A DNA stretch of 64,000 nucleotides from GCA-003244245 sp050699515 (GCA_050699515.1 JBOHFF010000139.1:7971-71970); one strand, 5' to 3'; counted from the first letter of the stretch, positions 1 to 8,930 are shown. A program made the numbers and translations. The notes: generated by a model not told the origin, from the letters alone.

Positions 1-2419
1 GCTGGTCCCCGAACTGAGCGAGCTGGTGGCGGGGCTGCCCAGCCCGACACGTTCCAACCCTGAGACCGAGCAGTACCGCCTGTTCGAGGCGATCGCCTCC
101 TGGCTGGGTGCCGCCTCGGCCGACGAGCCACTGCTGGTGCTCCTCGAGGACCTGCACTGGGCCACCCAGCCGACGTTGTCCCTGCTGCGCCATGTCGCCC
201 GGGCCAGCTCTCCGGCCCAGCTGCTGATTGTAGGCATCTATCGCCAGACCGAGCTCGATCCGGCCCATTCCCTGGCCAACCTGCTGGCAGATCTGCGCCG
301 GGACCCCGGGATGGAACGGCTCGTGCTCAACGGGCTGGATGAGACCGAGGTGATGGCCTTGCTGGAGACCACCGGCCACTCCCTCGGGGACAACGCCCGT
401 GGACTGGCTCGGGCTATCCGGATCCATACCGCGGGCAACCCGTTCTTCGTCGGTGAGCTCGTCCGCCACGCGGTCGAGTCCGGGACCCTCGACCAGCGGC
501 TCAACACCCTTGAACAGCTCGGCATCCCCGACGGGGTGCACGACGTGGTGCTCCGCCGCCTCGGTCAGCTCTCGGAAGCCGCCAACCGCGCTCTGGTGAC
601 CGCCGCGGTGGTGGGTGCCGAGTTCGACATCGCCGTCGTGGCCGCCGTCACCAGCCTCGACGAAGAGGCTGTGGCCGATGCCCTGGATCAGGCTATGACA
701 GCGGGACTCCTCAAAGAGGTGGCCGGCGTCGAGCTACGTCTTCGCTTCCGCCACTCGCTGGTACGGGCCAGTCTCTACGATTGCCTCAGCACCACCCGGC
801 GGCGGCTGCTGCACCGCCGGGTCGGTGAGGCCATCGAGACGCTCTACAGGTCCCGGCTCGACGAGCATCTCCCCGCCTTGGCCCACCACTTCACGCAGGC
901 GGCCACTGGTGGGGAAGCCACCCGGGCAGTGAGCTACACCTGGCGGGCCGGGGATCGCGCGCTGGCCCAGCTGGCTTACGACCAGGCCGCCGAGCTCTAC
1001 GCCCACGCTCTTGAGCTGTTCGATCGCGGTGAGCTGGCTACTGATGACCTCCAGCGTTGCGATCTGCTCATCGCGCTGGGGGAGGCCCAGCGCCGGGCAG
1101 CTCATCCGGAGCACCGCCAGACCTTGCTGACCGCGGCCACGGTAGCCAAGCAGGCCGGTGACGGCGACCGCCTCGCCAAAGCAGCCCTCGCCAACACCCG
1201 GATGATCGGACCTGCCGCCGAGGTCGACCACGAGCGGGTGGCAGTGCTCACCGAGGCGCTGGAGGCCATCGGCGATCAAGACAGCCCGGTGCGGGCGCAG
1301 CTGCTGGGTAACCTCGCCGGGGAGCTGTTCAGCGGGGAATGGGGGCGGCGGGTCGAACTCAGCGAGCAGGCGGTGGCCATGGCCCGGCGGCTGGCTGACC
1401 CTGCCACGTTGGCCCAGGTGCTCGTCCCCGTCCTGCGCACCCTCCGGCATCCGAGCACTCTCACCCAACGTCTTGGTCTGGTGGCCGAGCTGGCCACGCT
1501 GGCCGAGCAGCTGGGCAACGCCGACGCCGCCTGGAGTGCCGCTTGGTACGGCTTTCCCGCTGCTGTGGAGGCCGGCAACATGGTCCTGGCCGAGCGCCAC
1601 CTGGCCGATGTCACCCGCCTGGTCGATGACCTTGCTCAGCCCGCCCTGCGGTGGGCAGCGGCCATTCCGAACATCGCCCTGATGGTGCTCGCCGGGAGGC
1701 TGCACGAGGGTGAGCGGCTAGCTCACCTGGCCATGGAGGCCGGCATCCGCGCCGATCATCCTGATGCCCAGGTCTTCCTCGCCGGTCAGCTGTTATCGAT
1801 CGGGGTCGTGCAGGGCCGTCTGGGTCACCTCGAGACGGTGTTCACCAACCACGCCGCGCAGTATCCCGATCAATGGGTATGGCAGGCCATTGTGGCTCTT
1901 GTGCACTGCGAGAACGGCCGGCTGGACCACGCCCGAACAATGTTCGAGAAGCTGGCCGCCAACGATTTCGCCAACCTTCCGCAGGACGTGGTGTGGATTA
2001 CCGGAATAGCACTGTGCGCCGAGGTGTGCGCCGAACTGGACAATGCCGCTGAGGTCGCTGTCCTGTCCAGCCTCCTCGCCCCCTATGCCGACCAGTTCGT
2101 CACCGCCGGACCGGTGAGCTTTCTCGGATCCGTCGCACAGTACCTGGGGCGGCTCGCGACCGCCGGCCGAAACTTCGCCGACGCCGATGCGCACTTCGCG
2201 GCCGCTGCCGCCGCCCACACCCGCATCGGAGCCTCGGCATGGCTGGTCCGGACCCAACTCGACTGGTCCGGCATGCTGCTGAGCCGCCAGCACGCCGGCG
2301 ACGCCGGGAGAGCCGCAGAGCTGCTCGACCAGGCCCTGACCACCGCCCGCAACCTGGCTTTGGACACCCTCGAGCGACGAGCACAGGCCCTCATCGTGCT
2401 GGCATCCCGGCTGTGTTGA
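1..2419 (+). CDS. AAA ATPase / TPR-type regulator, 5'-truncated by window edge
   Basis: The reading frame is open to the first base of the window, so the true start and the Walker A motif lie upstream. The visible protein begins just before a Walker B-like segment (LLVLLEDLHWA, about residue 38), followed by the AAA-type lid region and a long alpha-helical C-terminal part rich in Ala/Leu repeats that resembles TPR arrays. This is the layout of large SARP/LuxR-type (MalT-like STAND) regulators. No LuxR or other HTH domain is visible at the C terminus, so it may be an ATPase-only member, or its DNA-binding domain may be N-terminal and outside the window. It ends 21 bases before the convergent heme peroxidase gene and could regulate that locus, but that is only inference from position. 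Confidence 0.75.
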   Translation, partial: LVPELSELVAGLPSPTRSNPETEQYRLFEAIASWLGAASADEPLLVLLEDLHWATQPTLSLLRHVARASSPAQLLIVGIYRQTELDPAHSLANLLADLRRDPGMERLVLNGLDETEVMALLETTGHSLGDNARGLARAIRIHTAGNPFFVGELVRHAVESGTLDQRLNTLEQLGIPDGVHDVVLRRLGQLSEAANRALVTAAVVGAEFDIAVVAAVTSLDEEAVADALDQAMTAGLLKEVAGVELRLRFRHSLVRASLYDCLSTTRRRLLHRRVGEAIETLYRSRLDEHLPALAHHFTQAATGGEATRAVSYTWRAGDRALAQLAYDQAAELYAHALELFDRGELATDDLQRCDLLIALGEAQRRAAHPEHRQTLLTAATVAKQAGDGDRLAKAALANTRMIGPAAEVDHERVAVLTEALEAIGDQDSPVRAQLLGNLAGELFSGEWGRRVELSEQAVAMARRLADPATLAQVLVPVLRTLRHPSTLTQRLGLVAELATLAEQLGNADAAWSAAWYGFPAAVEAGNMVLAERHLADVTRLVDDLAQPALRWAAAIPNIALMVLAGRLHEGERLAHLAMEAGIRADHPDAQVFLAGQLLSIGVVQGRLGHLETVFTNHAAQYPDQWVWQAIVALVHCENGRLDHARTMFEKLAANDFANLPQDVVWITGIALCAEVCAELDNAAEVAVLSSLLAPYADQFVTAGPVSFLGSVAQYLGRLATAGRNFADADAHFAAAAAAHTRIGASAWLVRTQLDWSGMLLSRQHAGDAGRAAELLDQALTTARNLALDTLERRAQALIVLASRLC

Positions 2420-2440
2420 GCTGAGCTGACCCGAGCAGTG

Positions 2441-4240
2441 TCAGCCCGCGACCGGGGGCCAGGGCTCGAAGGCGTTCTCGATCGGCGCGAGCACGTCCCC
2501 CAACTCGCGACCGAAATGCCGGAGCAGCACGGTTTTCATGCTGCTGTTGTCGATCCAGCTCAGCCCAGCCTTGGTGTAGTACTTCTCGTTGTAGCATTCA
2601 GTGAAGAACCGATCGCTCTTCAGCCGCCGGCACGCCATGAGAATGAAGACCCGGAAGGCGGTGTCACTGAACCCGAAACCCTGCGGACGGGGCTCCGCGT
2701 ACAAGCCTATCATCGTATCGACATCGTCGATTTTCCCATTGTAGACGTCCCGGATCTCCGCCGCCTGCACCGGATTGTCGGACAATTGATCGAACGTGCG
2801 GAGAGGTGGCTTGTGGAACGCTTCGCGGAAACGGTTGTAGCGGGGCACTCCGCGCTCCCGGTCCCGGAGGATATCAGTGGCGGCCAGGTCGGTGAGCTGG
2901 CCCTCCCGGTCGAATTCCTGCATGGTTCTGGGATAGTTATGGAGTGTGATCGCCCCGGGATGGGACACCCCGAAGGTGTAGAGCACGGTCGGCATTTCGA
3001 GCTCACCCAAAACCCGTATGGCGTGCCGGGTGCGCAACTCACTGAGATTCAGATGGCGTCGCCCACGTCCACCGGTCGGCGCCCGGAACACGTACTCGTC
3101 GGGGATCAGGGGATGCATCCGGTAGGAGGAGACGAACTCCTCAGTGAGACAGTAGGGGGCACCGTGGTGATCGGTGGCCGAGGTCGGGATACCACTGATC
3201 GCCTCGTTGGCACTCACCCGACCGACGGAGCGCTTCAGCCGCTCCGAGATTCCCCACCAGTTCATTCGCATACCGATACGGGTGGTGCGATGGGCGAGGA
3301 TCGCCGGAGTCCATTCAACTGTGTGAATCTTGGCCATCAGGGCGACGTTGATCATCCGGGCGGTCTGGAAAAGCTTCTCCTCGTCTTTTCGCAACGCCGG
3401 CTCGTTCATACAGAGATGCTCGCATATAGCGTTGTGCTCGAGGGCGAAGAGGGTGTGCATCATCGCCCACCCGGTCCAGAAACCGGCCCCTTGCCCCCTG
3501 AAGTCGAGGTGGTCGGCCAGCTCGCTGGGTATCGTGCCGCCCTCGACTTTGAGCCTCGGGCCATCCCGGAGCAGCGCCTGCTGAGCCGGGGTGGATCCAT
3601 AGATCTGCGATCCATCCCACCAGTGGGTGTCCTCGCTCCGGAACACCCCAGACTGATCACCCCGCCGGGTCCGCTCGATCACCACTGTGCGGTCTTTCCC
3701 CGGCCACGGGTCGTCCTCCTCGACCGAGAGGGTGAACGGATCCTCGACCTCGTTCTTGCCATGGCTGAACCAGTCGTGGACCTCGAACTGCAGCCATGCC
3801 GCAGCCAGAATGTTCAGCGTGGTGGCGGGAATGAACTTCTCCCGGGTGAGCAGTGCCCGGCTCACCACCCGAGGACAGGGCGTGAACAGGGTCGACACAG
3901 GCTCCGGGGCATTGGCTGCGGGGAGGACGTTACGGCCGAAATTGGACTCCGCCGCGCCCATCATCGGGTGAACGAGGTCGTTCCACATGCCGTCCGCAGT
4001 CCGGTACTCACGCTGCGAGGGCCCAGCGAGGCTGTCGACCTCGGCGACGCCCGGGTCGAAGAGATTGTCGCGGCGGAGTTGTTCTCGCAGGCCGCCGAGC
4101 GTGGTGAGGCCCAGCACCAAGGGCAGCCTGTCCCATCCGACACGCCGATCGAGAGTTGCCGACAGATTGATCAGCAACTGCGAGAAGCGGGACTCCGGTC
4201 CGCGCTGGAGTCGCACCCGGCGGTCGTCTTCTGTTCCCAT
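2441..4240 (-). CDS. Animal-type heme peroxidase / fatty acid dioxygenase-like protein
   Basis: About 599 residues. The protein belongs to the peroxidase-cyclooxygenase (animal heme peroxidase) superfamily, closest in motifs to alpha-dioxygenase and prostaglandin H synthase. Visible motifs are a distal-heme histidine in VHDWFSHG (H155), the TVEW segment near residue 307, and YRMHPLIPD with the proximal histidine H376. Tyr373 sits three residues before it, where cyclooxygenases carry the catalytic tyrosyl radical (Y-x-x-H). That favours fatty acid dioxygenation over simple peroxidation. The frame stays open further upstream, but the ATG at 4240 is preceded by a GGGGG-type ribosome site and gives a normal family length. 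It is divergent from a lipoxygenase-like gene, suggesting a joint role in oxidised fatty acid (oxylipin) formation. No signal peptide is visible. Confidence 0.85.
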   Translation of the reverse strand: MGTEDDRRVRLQRGPESRFSQLLINLSATLDRRVGWDRLPLVLGLTTLGGLREQLRRDNLFDPGVAEVDSLAGPSQREYRTADGMWNDLVHPMMGAAESNFGRNVLPAANAPEPVSTLFTPCPRVVSRALLTREKFIPATTLNILAAAWLQFEVHDWFSHGKNEVEDPFTLSVEEDDPWPGKDRTVVIERTRRGDQSGVFRSEDTHWWDGSQIYGSTPAQQALLRDGPRLKVEGGTIPSELADHLDFRGQGAGFWTGWAMMHTLFALEHNAICEHLCMNEPALRKDEEKLFQTARMINVALMAKIHTVEWTPAILAHRTTRIGMRMNWWGISERLKRSVGRVSANEAISGIPTSATDHHGAPYCLTEEFVSSYRMHPLIPDEYVFRAPTGGRGRRHLNLSELRTRHAIRVLGELEMPTVLYTFGVSHPGAITLHNYPRTMQEFDREGQLTDLAATDILRDRERGVPRYNRFREAFHKPPLRTFDQLSDNPVQAAEIRDVYNGKIDDVDTMIGLYAEPRPQGFGFSDTAFRVFILMACRRLKSDRFFTECYNEKYYTKAGLSWIDNSSMKTVLLRHFGRELGDVLAPIENAFEPWPPVAG

Positions 4241-4283
4241 CAGGCAGCCCCCTTTCGACCCATCACAGTCTGCCGCCACGGCC

Positions 4284-4297
4284 GTCACGTCTGTGAC
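4284..4297. promoter_or_regulatory. Small inverted repeat between peroxidase and lipoxygenase genes
   Basis: GTCAC and GTGAC are separated by four bases (GTCACGTCTGTGAC) in the 160-base divergent intergenic region. This could be an operator coordinating both genes. The arms are short, so chance is possible. Confidence 0.25.
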
Positions 4298-4400
4298 TCC
4301 GCTCACACTGGAGGGGTGATGCCGGGCACAGCGCCACGCGTGCTGCCAGCCTAAGATCCATCGGGGCGGAAACCGATTGGGGTGAGAAGAGGGAGCCTCG

Positions 4401-5930
4401 ATGAAGACATTGAAGTGGACACTGAAAAATCTCATCTGGAATTTTCTGATAGTTCAGAAGTTCCGCATGAACAAGCCGCGACACGTTCCCAGGCCCAAGG
4501 ACAGCGCGCGAAAGATAGGGCGCATCCCACTCTGCCAGCGATACCCGAGCATCCCTATCTCGGACATCCTCGTCGCCGACTACGTGTCACCGGATGAGAA
4601 CAGCTGGACCAGGCTCGCCGCCTGTTCCTTGCAGGCGAAGTTCTTCTACCGCTACTTTCCCCCTCGAGTGCCTGGCCTTCCCCCGATCGGGCCCGATCCC
4701 GTAGCGGCGATCGATGCGGCCTACACCGCGGGACACCGGAAGTTCCTGCCCGCCCCGGTGATCCCCGCGGAGTATCAGCAACCAGTCGACCTCGGATGGC
4801 TTGCTGTGGCCGGACCATACTTCTGCTATCTGCGACGTACCTCTGAGGGCGGCTACGAGTGGGACCTGCAGGATCTGGACCGTTACGAGTACCACCCAGG
4901 CCTGCGCAAGCTGGGCGTCCGGGTGGATTTCGAGCTGGACAGGACCACCCGGCGCCTGCGGGCCGTCGCGATCGACTCCGAAGAACTGGGGCGCGCCACC
5001 CCTGATGATCCGACGTGGGAGGAGGCGCAGCGGCTCGCACTGTGCGCGGCGACGACACACCTGTCACTCATCCGCCACTTCAACGGTATTCACCTGGCCA
5101 TGGTCGCCCATTTCGGGATCGCCACACGGAACGCGCTGCACGCGAACCACTGCCTGCGGCGTCTGCTCTGGCCGCACGTGTGGGGCAGCCATTACTCGAA
5201 TGAGCTCGTCACCGAGATCCTGCTGACGAAGGGCGGCGACTTCGAGGAGATATTCAGCTTCACTCATGACGGACTGTGCAAGCTCTTCACCGACAGCTAC
5301 AACAACTACGACATTCGCGTGATCGATCCATTATTCGACGCGCAGGACCGGGATGTCAGCAAGGACGACCTGGACCTCCCGGCGCTGGACAACCGCGAAG
5401 CGCACTTCAACGTGATCCATGCGCACACCCGGCGCTACCTCGACCTGTACTATTCGTGTGACCAGGACCTGCGAGATGATGCTTCGGTGCGAGCCTGGGT
5501 CGATGAGCTGAATCGTCTCGTACCCAATGGTGTCGACGGCCTGTTGGGTGACAAACTCACCATCGAAGGGGCGGCGAGACTCGTCGCTGACTACATCTAC
5601 GCGGGAACGGTGGAGCACGAGGTCCTCGGCACCGGATTGTGGAACTACCAGCTATGGACGCACGTGCAACCCGTACGAATCTACAAGAATGGCCAACGGG
5701 AACCCATCGATCTCTACCAGCGGCTCGTCAACTACAACTTCATGCTCAACGTGAGCCGAGCCCCGATGCTGCAGGATCTGTCGTATATGGCAGGTAACGA
5801 CAAGGCCGGCGCGGCAGCGTTCAGCACCTTCCTGGCCGAGATGGCCGAGCTGCAGGTGAGACTCAAGTCCGAAGAGGACGCCTGCTGGAAGATCTGCCCG
5901 GCCATCCTCGAAGTGAGCGTCAACGGCTGA
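4401..5930 (+). CDS. Lipoxygenase-family protein (divergent member)
   Basis: 509 residues; start ATG preceded by AGAGGGAG. The middle of the protein matches the lipoxygenase signature: HFNGIH (H226, H231, the two iron-ligand histidines of the HxxxxH motif), then IATRNALHANH and LLWPHVWGSHYSN, corresponding to the canonical IATNR...HP..KLL.PH.....N segment. A third ligand histidine is likely H406 in GTVEHEVLG. Two features are unusual: the position four residues after H406, normally His/Asn/Ser, is Gly, and the protein ends ...EVSVNG rather than in the conserved C-terminal Ile that supplies an iron ligand. The fold is clearly related to lipoxygenases but iron coordination may differ. The gene is divergent from the heme dioxygenase-like gene; allene oxide synthase/lipoxygenase partnerships are known in other organisms, which supports an oxylipin role. 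Confidence 0.8.
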   Translation: MKTLKWTLKNLIWNFLIVQKFRMNKPRHVPRPKDSARKIGRIPLCQRYPSIPISDILVADYVSPDENSWTRLAACSLQAKFFYRYFPPRVPGLPPIGPDPVAAIDAAYTAGHRKFLPAPVIPAEYQQPVDLGWLAVAGPYFCYLRRTSEGGYEWDLQDLDRYEYHPGLRKLGVRVDFELDRTTRRLRAVAIDSEELGRATPDDPTWEEAQRLALCAATTHLSLIRHFNGIHLAMVAHFGIATRNALHANHCLRRLLWPHVWGSHYSNELVTEILLTKGGDFEEIFSFTHDGLCKLFTDSYNNYDIRVIDPLFDAQDRDVSKDDLDLPALDNREAHFNVIHAHTRRYLDLYYSCDQDLRDDASVRAWVDELNRLVPNGVDGLLGDKLTIEGAARLVADYIYAGTVEHEVLGTGLWNYQLWTHVQPVRIYKNGQREPIDLYQRLVNYNFMLNVSRAPMLQDLSYMAGNDKAGAAAFSTFLAEMAELQVRLKSEEDACWKICPAILEVSVNG

Positions 5931-5959
5931 CACCTCGCGGTGGGTCAGCGCGGTGAGGG

Positions 5960-6412
5960 TCAGATCTCGACGACCAGCTCGAGCTCCACCGGCGCCCCCA
6001 TCGGGAGCTCGGCCACCCCCACGGCAGATCGAGCATGCGCACCGGCCGGGCCGAACAGCTCCCCGAGCAGCTCGGATGCCCCGTTGAGCACGGCAGGCTG
6101 CGCGGTGAATCCGGGTGCGGAGGCCACGAACCCCACCACCTTCACCACCCGGACCACCGCGTCAAGGCCGACCACGCCGTCCACCGCCGCCAGCGCGTTG
6201 AGCACACAGGCTCGCGCCAGCTCCCGGCCTCGGGCGGTGTCGATCTCGGCCCCGAGTTTGCCGATGTCCGCCAGTACCCCATCGACCAGCGGGAGCTGGC
6301 CAGCGGTGAAGACTAGAGATCCACTGCGCACCGCCGGCACGTACACCCCCGCCGGGGTGGCCACCGGCGGCAACGCCAACCCGAGCTCGGTCAGCCGGCC
6401 CGAGGCGCTCAC
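5960..6412 (-). CDS. RidA/YjgF-family protein
   Basis: 150 residues. The sequence is typical of the RidA-like (YjgF/YER057c/UK114) family, whose best known members hydrolyse reactive enamine/imine intermediates; the actinobacterial subgroup found beside the ArsA pair is of unproven function. Visible family features are the LVFTAGQLPLVDG segment near residue 33 and the C-terminal GAPVELELVVEI strand. The start is GTG overlapping the stop of the upstream DUF4177 gene (GTGA), so the two are probably translationally coupled. Its order next to DUF4177 and two ArsA-like ATPases matches the mycobacterial Rv3678c-Rv3680 region. Confidence 0.85.
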   Translation of the reverse strand: MSASGRLTELGLALPPVATPAGVYVPAVRSGSLVFTAGQLPLVDGVLADIGKLGAEIDTARGRELARACVLNALAAVDGVVGLDAVVRVVKVVGFVASAPGFTAQPAVLNGASELLGELFGPAGAHARSAVGVAELPMGAPVELELVVEI

Positions 6413-6564
6413 TGCTTCGGACGCTTGAGATAGGCCACCAGCTGCTCCCCGGTCGGCCCTGGCATCACGGTGACCAGCTCCCAGCCGTCATCGCCCCACT
6501 GGTCGAGGATCTGCTTGGTGGCATGCGTCAACAGCGGCACAGTCGCGTACTCCCAGACGGTCAT
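6409..6564 (-). CDS. Small DUF4177-family protein
   Basis: 51 residues, MTVWEYATVPLL...WGDDGWELVTVMPG..., the characteristic compact DUF4177 sequence. The ATG at 6564 is chosen because the family is about 50-60 residues and upstream extension runs into the divergent promoter. No good Shine-Dalgarno is visible; the start lies one base from an 11-bp inverted repeat, so translation may be leaderless or the palindrome may act on it. It overlaps the RidA gene by four bases. Function is unknown. Confidence 0.75.
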   Translation of the reverse strand: MTVWEYATVPLLTHATKQILDQWGDDGWELVTVMPGPTGEQLVAYLKRPKQ

Positions 6565-6565
6565 A

Positions 6566-6641
6566 GCGGAGCACGCTAGCGCGTGCTCCGCATGACCCGT
6601 GAGTGGCATTGCGAGTGGGAACACTGTTACGCACTCACGGG
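6566..6641. promoter_or_regulatory. Divergent regulatory region with two inverted repeats
   Basis: GCGGAGCACGC (6566-6576) and GCGTGCTCCGC (6581-6591) form a perfect 11-bp inverted repeat with a 4-base centre, starting immediately next to the DUF4177 start codon. A second pair, CCCGTGAGTG (6596-6605) and CACTCACGGG (6632-6641), follows, with further GAGTG/ACACT half-sites inside. The layout suggests operator sites controlling both the DUF4177-RidA operon and the ArsA-like operon. No regulator can be assigned from the sequence. Confidence 0.5.
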
Positions 6642-6666
6642 TGGCGAGCCGCCTAGGCTCGCAACC

Positions 6667-7662
6667 ATGTGGTCTGACGAGCTGGCACGGGCCCGGCTGC
6701 ACGTCGTCACCGGCAAGGGCGGGACCGGCAAGACGACGGTCGCCGCTGCGCTGGCCGTTGCACTGGCCACCGGGGGTGGGAGGACGCTGCTGGTCGAGGT
6801 CGAGGGACGGCAGGGAATCGCACATCTGTTCGACATTCCTCCGCTGCCCTACCAGGAGCGGCGCATCGCGGTGGCGCCCGGCGGCGGTGAGGTCCGGGCG
6901 CTGGCGGTGGACGCCGAGGAAGCGCTGCTGGAGTATTTCGCGTTGTTCTACAACCTCGGCTTCGCCGGCCGGACCCTACGCCGGATGGGCGCGATCGAGT
7001 TCGCCACCACGCTGGCACCCGGGCTGCGAGATGTCCTGCTCACCGGCAAGGTGAAGGAAGCCACCACCCGTGCGGCACAGGGCGTGCACACCTACGACGC
7101 GGTGGTGCTCGACGCCCCGCCCACCGGGCGGGTGGTGAAGTTTCTCGACGTCACCCGGGCGATGGCGGAGCTGGCGAAGGTGGGGCCGATCCACAGCCAG
7201 AGCAAGGGGGTGGTGCGGTTGCTGCACTCGGCGGACACCGCGGTGCACGTGGTCACCCTGCTGGAGGATCTGCCGGTCGCGGAGACCCTGGAGACGGTGG
7301 CGGAGCTGGATCTGGCGGATCTGCGTCCGGGCGCCGTGCTGATCAACCGGGCACGCCCGTCCAGGCTGCCCGCCCCGTCGGTGAGCGCTGCGGCCAACGG
7401 TCAGGTGGATGCCGACCGGGTCCGCACCGGGCTGCTCGCCGCCGGGCTCGATCTGAAGCCTGCGGTGCTCGAGGGCCTGGTCGCCGAGACCGTGGAGCAT
7501 GCGGTGCGGGTGGAAGCCGAGCGGCACGCCCGCGCCAGGCTCGCCGACGCCGGCATGCCGCTGATCGAGTTGGCCGAGCTCACCGAGGCCGGCGGGGATG
7601 GAGTCGATCTCGGCGGGGTCTACGAGCTGGCCGAGATGCTGCGCGAGCAGGGGGTGCGATGA
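6667..7662 (+). CDS. ArsA/Get3-family ATPase, first subunit
   Basis: About 331 residues from the ATG at 6667; an in-frame upstream extension would run through the palindromic promoter region and is unlikely. The N terminus carries a deviant Walker A, TGKGGTGKTT (signature lysine present), then LLVEVEGRQG and a later VVLDAPPTGR switch segment, as in ArsA/Get3/MinD-type ATPases. It lacks the metal-binding cysteines of arsenite pump ATPases, so arsenic transport is not indicated. In Mycobacterium the corresponding adjacent pair (Rv3679-Rv3680 type) forms an ATPase complex linked to metabolic or nitrosative stress tolerance. It overlaps the second ATPase gene by an ATGA junction, so they are probably made as a 1:1 pair. 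Confidence 0.85.
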   Translation: MWSDELARARLHVVTGKGGTGKTTVAAALAVALATGGGRTLLVEVEGRQGIAHLFDIPPLPYQERRIAVAPGGGEVRALAVDAEEALLEYFALFYNLGFAGRTLRRMGAIEFATTLAPGLRDVLLTGKVKEATTRAAQGVHTYDAVVLDAPPTGRVVKFLDVTRAMAELAKVGPIHSQSKGVVRLLHSADTAVHVVTLLEDLPVAETLETVAELDLADLRPGAVLINRARPSRLPAPSVSAAANGQVDADRVRTGLLAAGLDLKPAVLEGLVAETVEHAVRVEAERHARARLADAGMPLIELAELTEAGGDGVDLGGVYELAEMLREQGVR

Positions 7663-8930
7663 CGACCCGCGAACCAGTGAGCACCCACCCGGCGACTGCG
7701 CTGAACATCGACGCACTGCTGGGCAACCACGCCACCCAGGTGGTGGTGTGCTGCGGCGCAGGCGGGGTGGGCAAGACGACAACCGCCGCGGCGCTCGCGC
7801 TGCGGGCCGCCGAGCAGGGCCGATCGGTGGCGGTGCTCACCATCGATCCGGCCCGGCGGCTGGCCCAGTCGCTGGGGCTTCGCGAGCTGACGAACAACCC
7901 CCGTCGGGTACCGCCGACTGGGGAGATCGAGGCGGCCGGGGGGCAGCTGTACGCAATGATGCTGGACATGCGGCGCACCTTCGATGAGATGGTGCAGGCG
8001 CACTCCAGCCCCGAGCGTGCCGCCCAGATCATCGCCAACCCCTTCTACCAGGCGATCTCCTCATCATTCTCCGGAACCCAGGAGTACATGGCGATGGAGA
8101 AGCTGGGGCAACTGGTCACCGCTGGTCAGTGGGACCTCATCGTGGTGGACACCCCGCCATCGCGCTCGGCGCTGGATTTCCTGGACGCCCCGCAGCGGCT
8201 GTCGTCGTTCCTGGACGGGCGGATGATCCGGCTGCTGTCGAGTCCGGTGCGGGTCGGTAGCCGTGGCGTGCGCCGGCTGGTGGGTGCCGGGTTCGGGCTG
8301 TTCACCAAGACCATCTCGACGATCCTGGGCGGGCAGATGCTGGCCGATGCCTCGGCGTTCGTGCAGGCGTTCGACACCATGTTCGGTGGATTCCGGGAAC
8401 GCGCCGCCGCGACCTACGAGCTGCTCCGAGCGCCGGGAACGGCGTTTGTGGTGGTCGCCACTCCCGAGGCCGACGCCGTTCGCGAGGCGGCCTACTTCGT
8501 GGACCGGTTGGCCAGCGAGTCCATGCCGCTGGCCGGGCTGGTGCTCAACCGGGCGCATCCGGTGCTCGCCGAGCTCACGGCCGCGCGGGCCGAGACGGCG
8601 GCCGAGACGCTGGAGCGGGCAGGCCCAGCCGGGAACACCGCGGCACCGCTGGCAACCGCAGTGCTGCGCCTGCACGCCGACCGGGTCGCCCTGGCCGGCC
8701 GGGAACGCCGGCTGCTGGCCCGGTTCCACCGGGCTCATCCAGCGGTCGCGGTGGTCACCGTGCCGGCACTGGCCGCCGACGTACACGACCTGCCCGGCCT
8801 GCATCAGATCGGCGATCTGCTTGCGATGACCCAGCCTGCCCAACCCAGACCGGCCCCGTCACAGATCGAGGGTGAGATGCGGCTCAGCGACCCGAATCGA
8901 GCATGTGGTAGAGCAGGAGCAGCTGGGTGA
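7659..8930 (+). CDS. ArsA/Get3-family ATPase, second subunit
   Basis: 423 residues; start ATG overlaps the previous stop (ATGA). The P-loop is CGAGGVGKTTT: the catalytic P-loop lysine is present but the 'signature' lysine of the deviant Walker A (KGG) is Ala. The two subunits therefore differ at the residue that normally reaches across the dimer interface. LTIDPARRLAQSLGL and VVDTPPSRSALDFLDAP are further family motifs, and the central hydrophobic segments could form a client-binding groove as in Get3. The last 47 bases overlap the 3' end of the convergent phosphoribulokinase gene. In mycobacteria whiB4 and a PBP gene follow this pair; here phosphoribulokinase occupies that position. Confidence 0.85.
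   Translation: MTTREPVSTHPATALNIDALLGNHATQVVVCCGAGGVGKTTTAAALALRAAEQGRSVAVLTIDPARRLAQSLGLRELTNNPRRVPPTGEIEAAGGQLYAMMLDMRRTFDEMVQAHSSPERAAQIIANPFYQAISSSFSGTQEYMAMEKLGQLVTAGQWDLIVVDTPPSRSALDFLDAPQRLSSFLDGRMIRLLSSPVRVGSRGVRRLVGAGFGLFTKTISTILGGQMLADASAFVQAFDTMFGGFRERAAATYELLRAPGTAFVVVATPEADAVREAAYFVDRLASESMPLAGLVLNRAHPVLAELTAARAETAAETLERAGPAGNTAAPLATAVLRLHADRVALAGRERRLLARFHRAHPAVAVVTVPALAADVHDLPGLHQIGDLLAMTQPAQPRPAPSQIEGEMRLSDPNRACGRAGAAG

Noticed and set aside
734..1705. Minus-strand frame of 323 codons inside the first gene
   Set aside because: Shadow of the AAA/TPR protein with no family features.
2438..4354. Plus-strand open frame of 638 codons
   Set aside because: It is the exact antisense of the heme peroxidase gene, rich in Arg/Gly/Pro, without recognised motifs.
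6667..8930. Arsenite efflux function for the ArsA-like pair
   Set aside because: No arsB/arsR neighbours and no arsenite-binding cysteine triad; context matches the mycobacterial stress-related pair.
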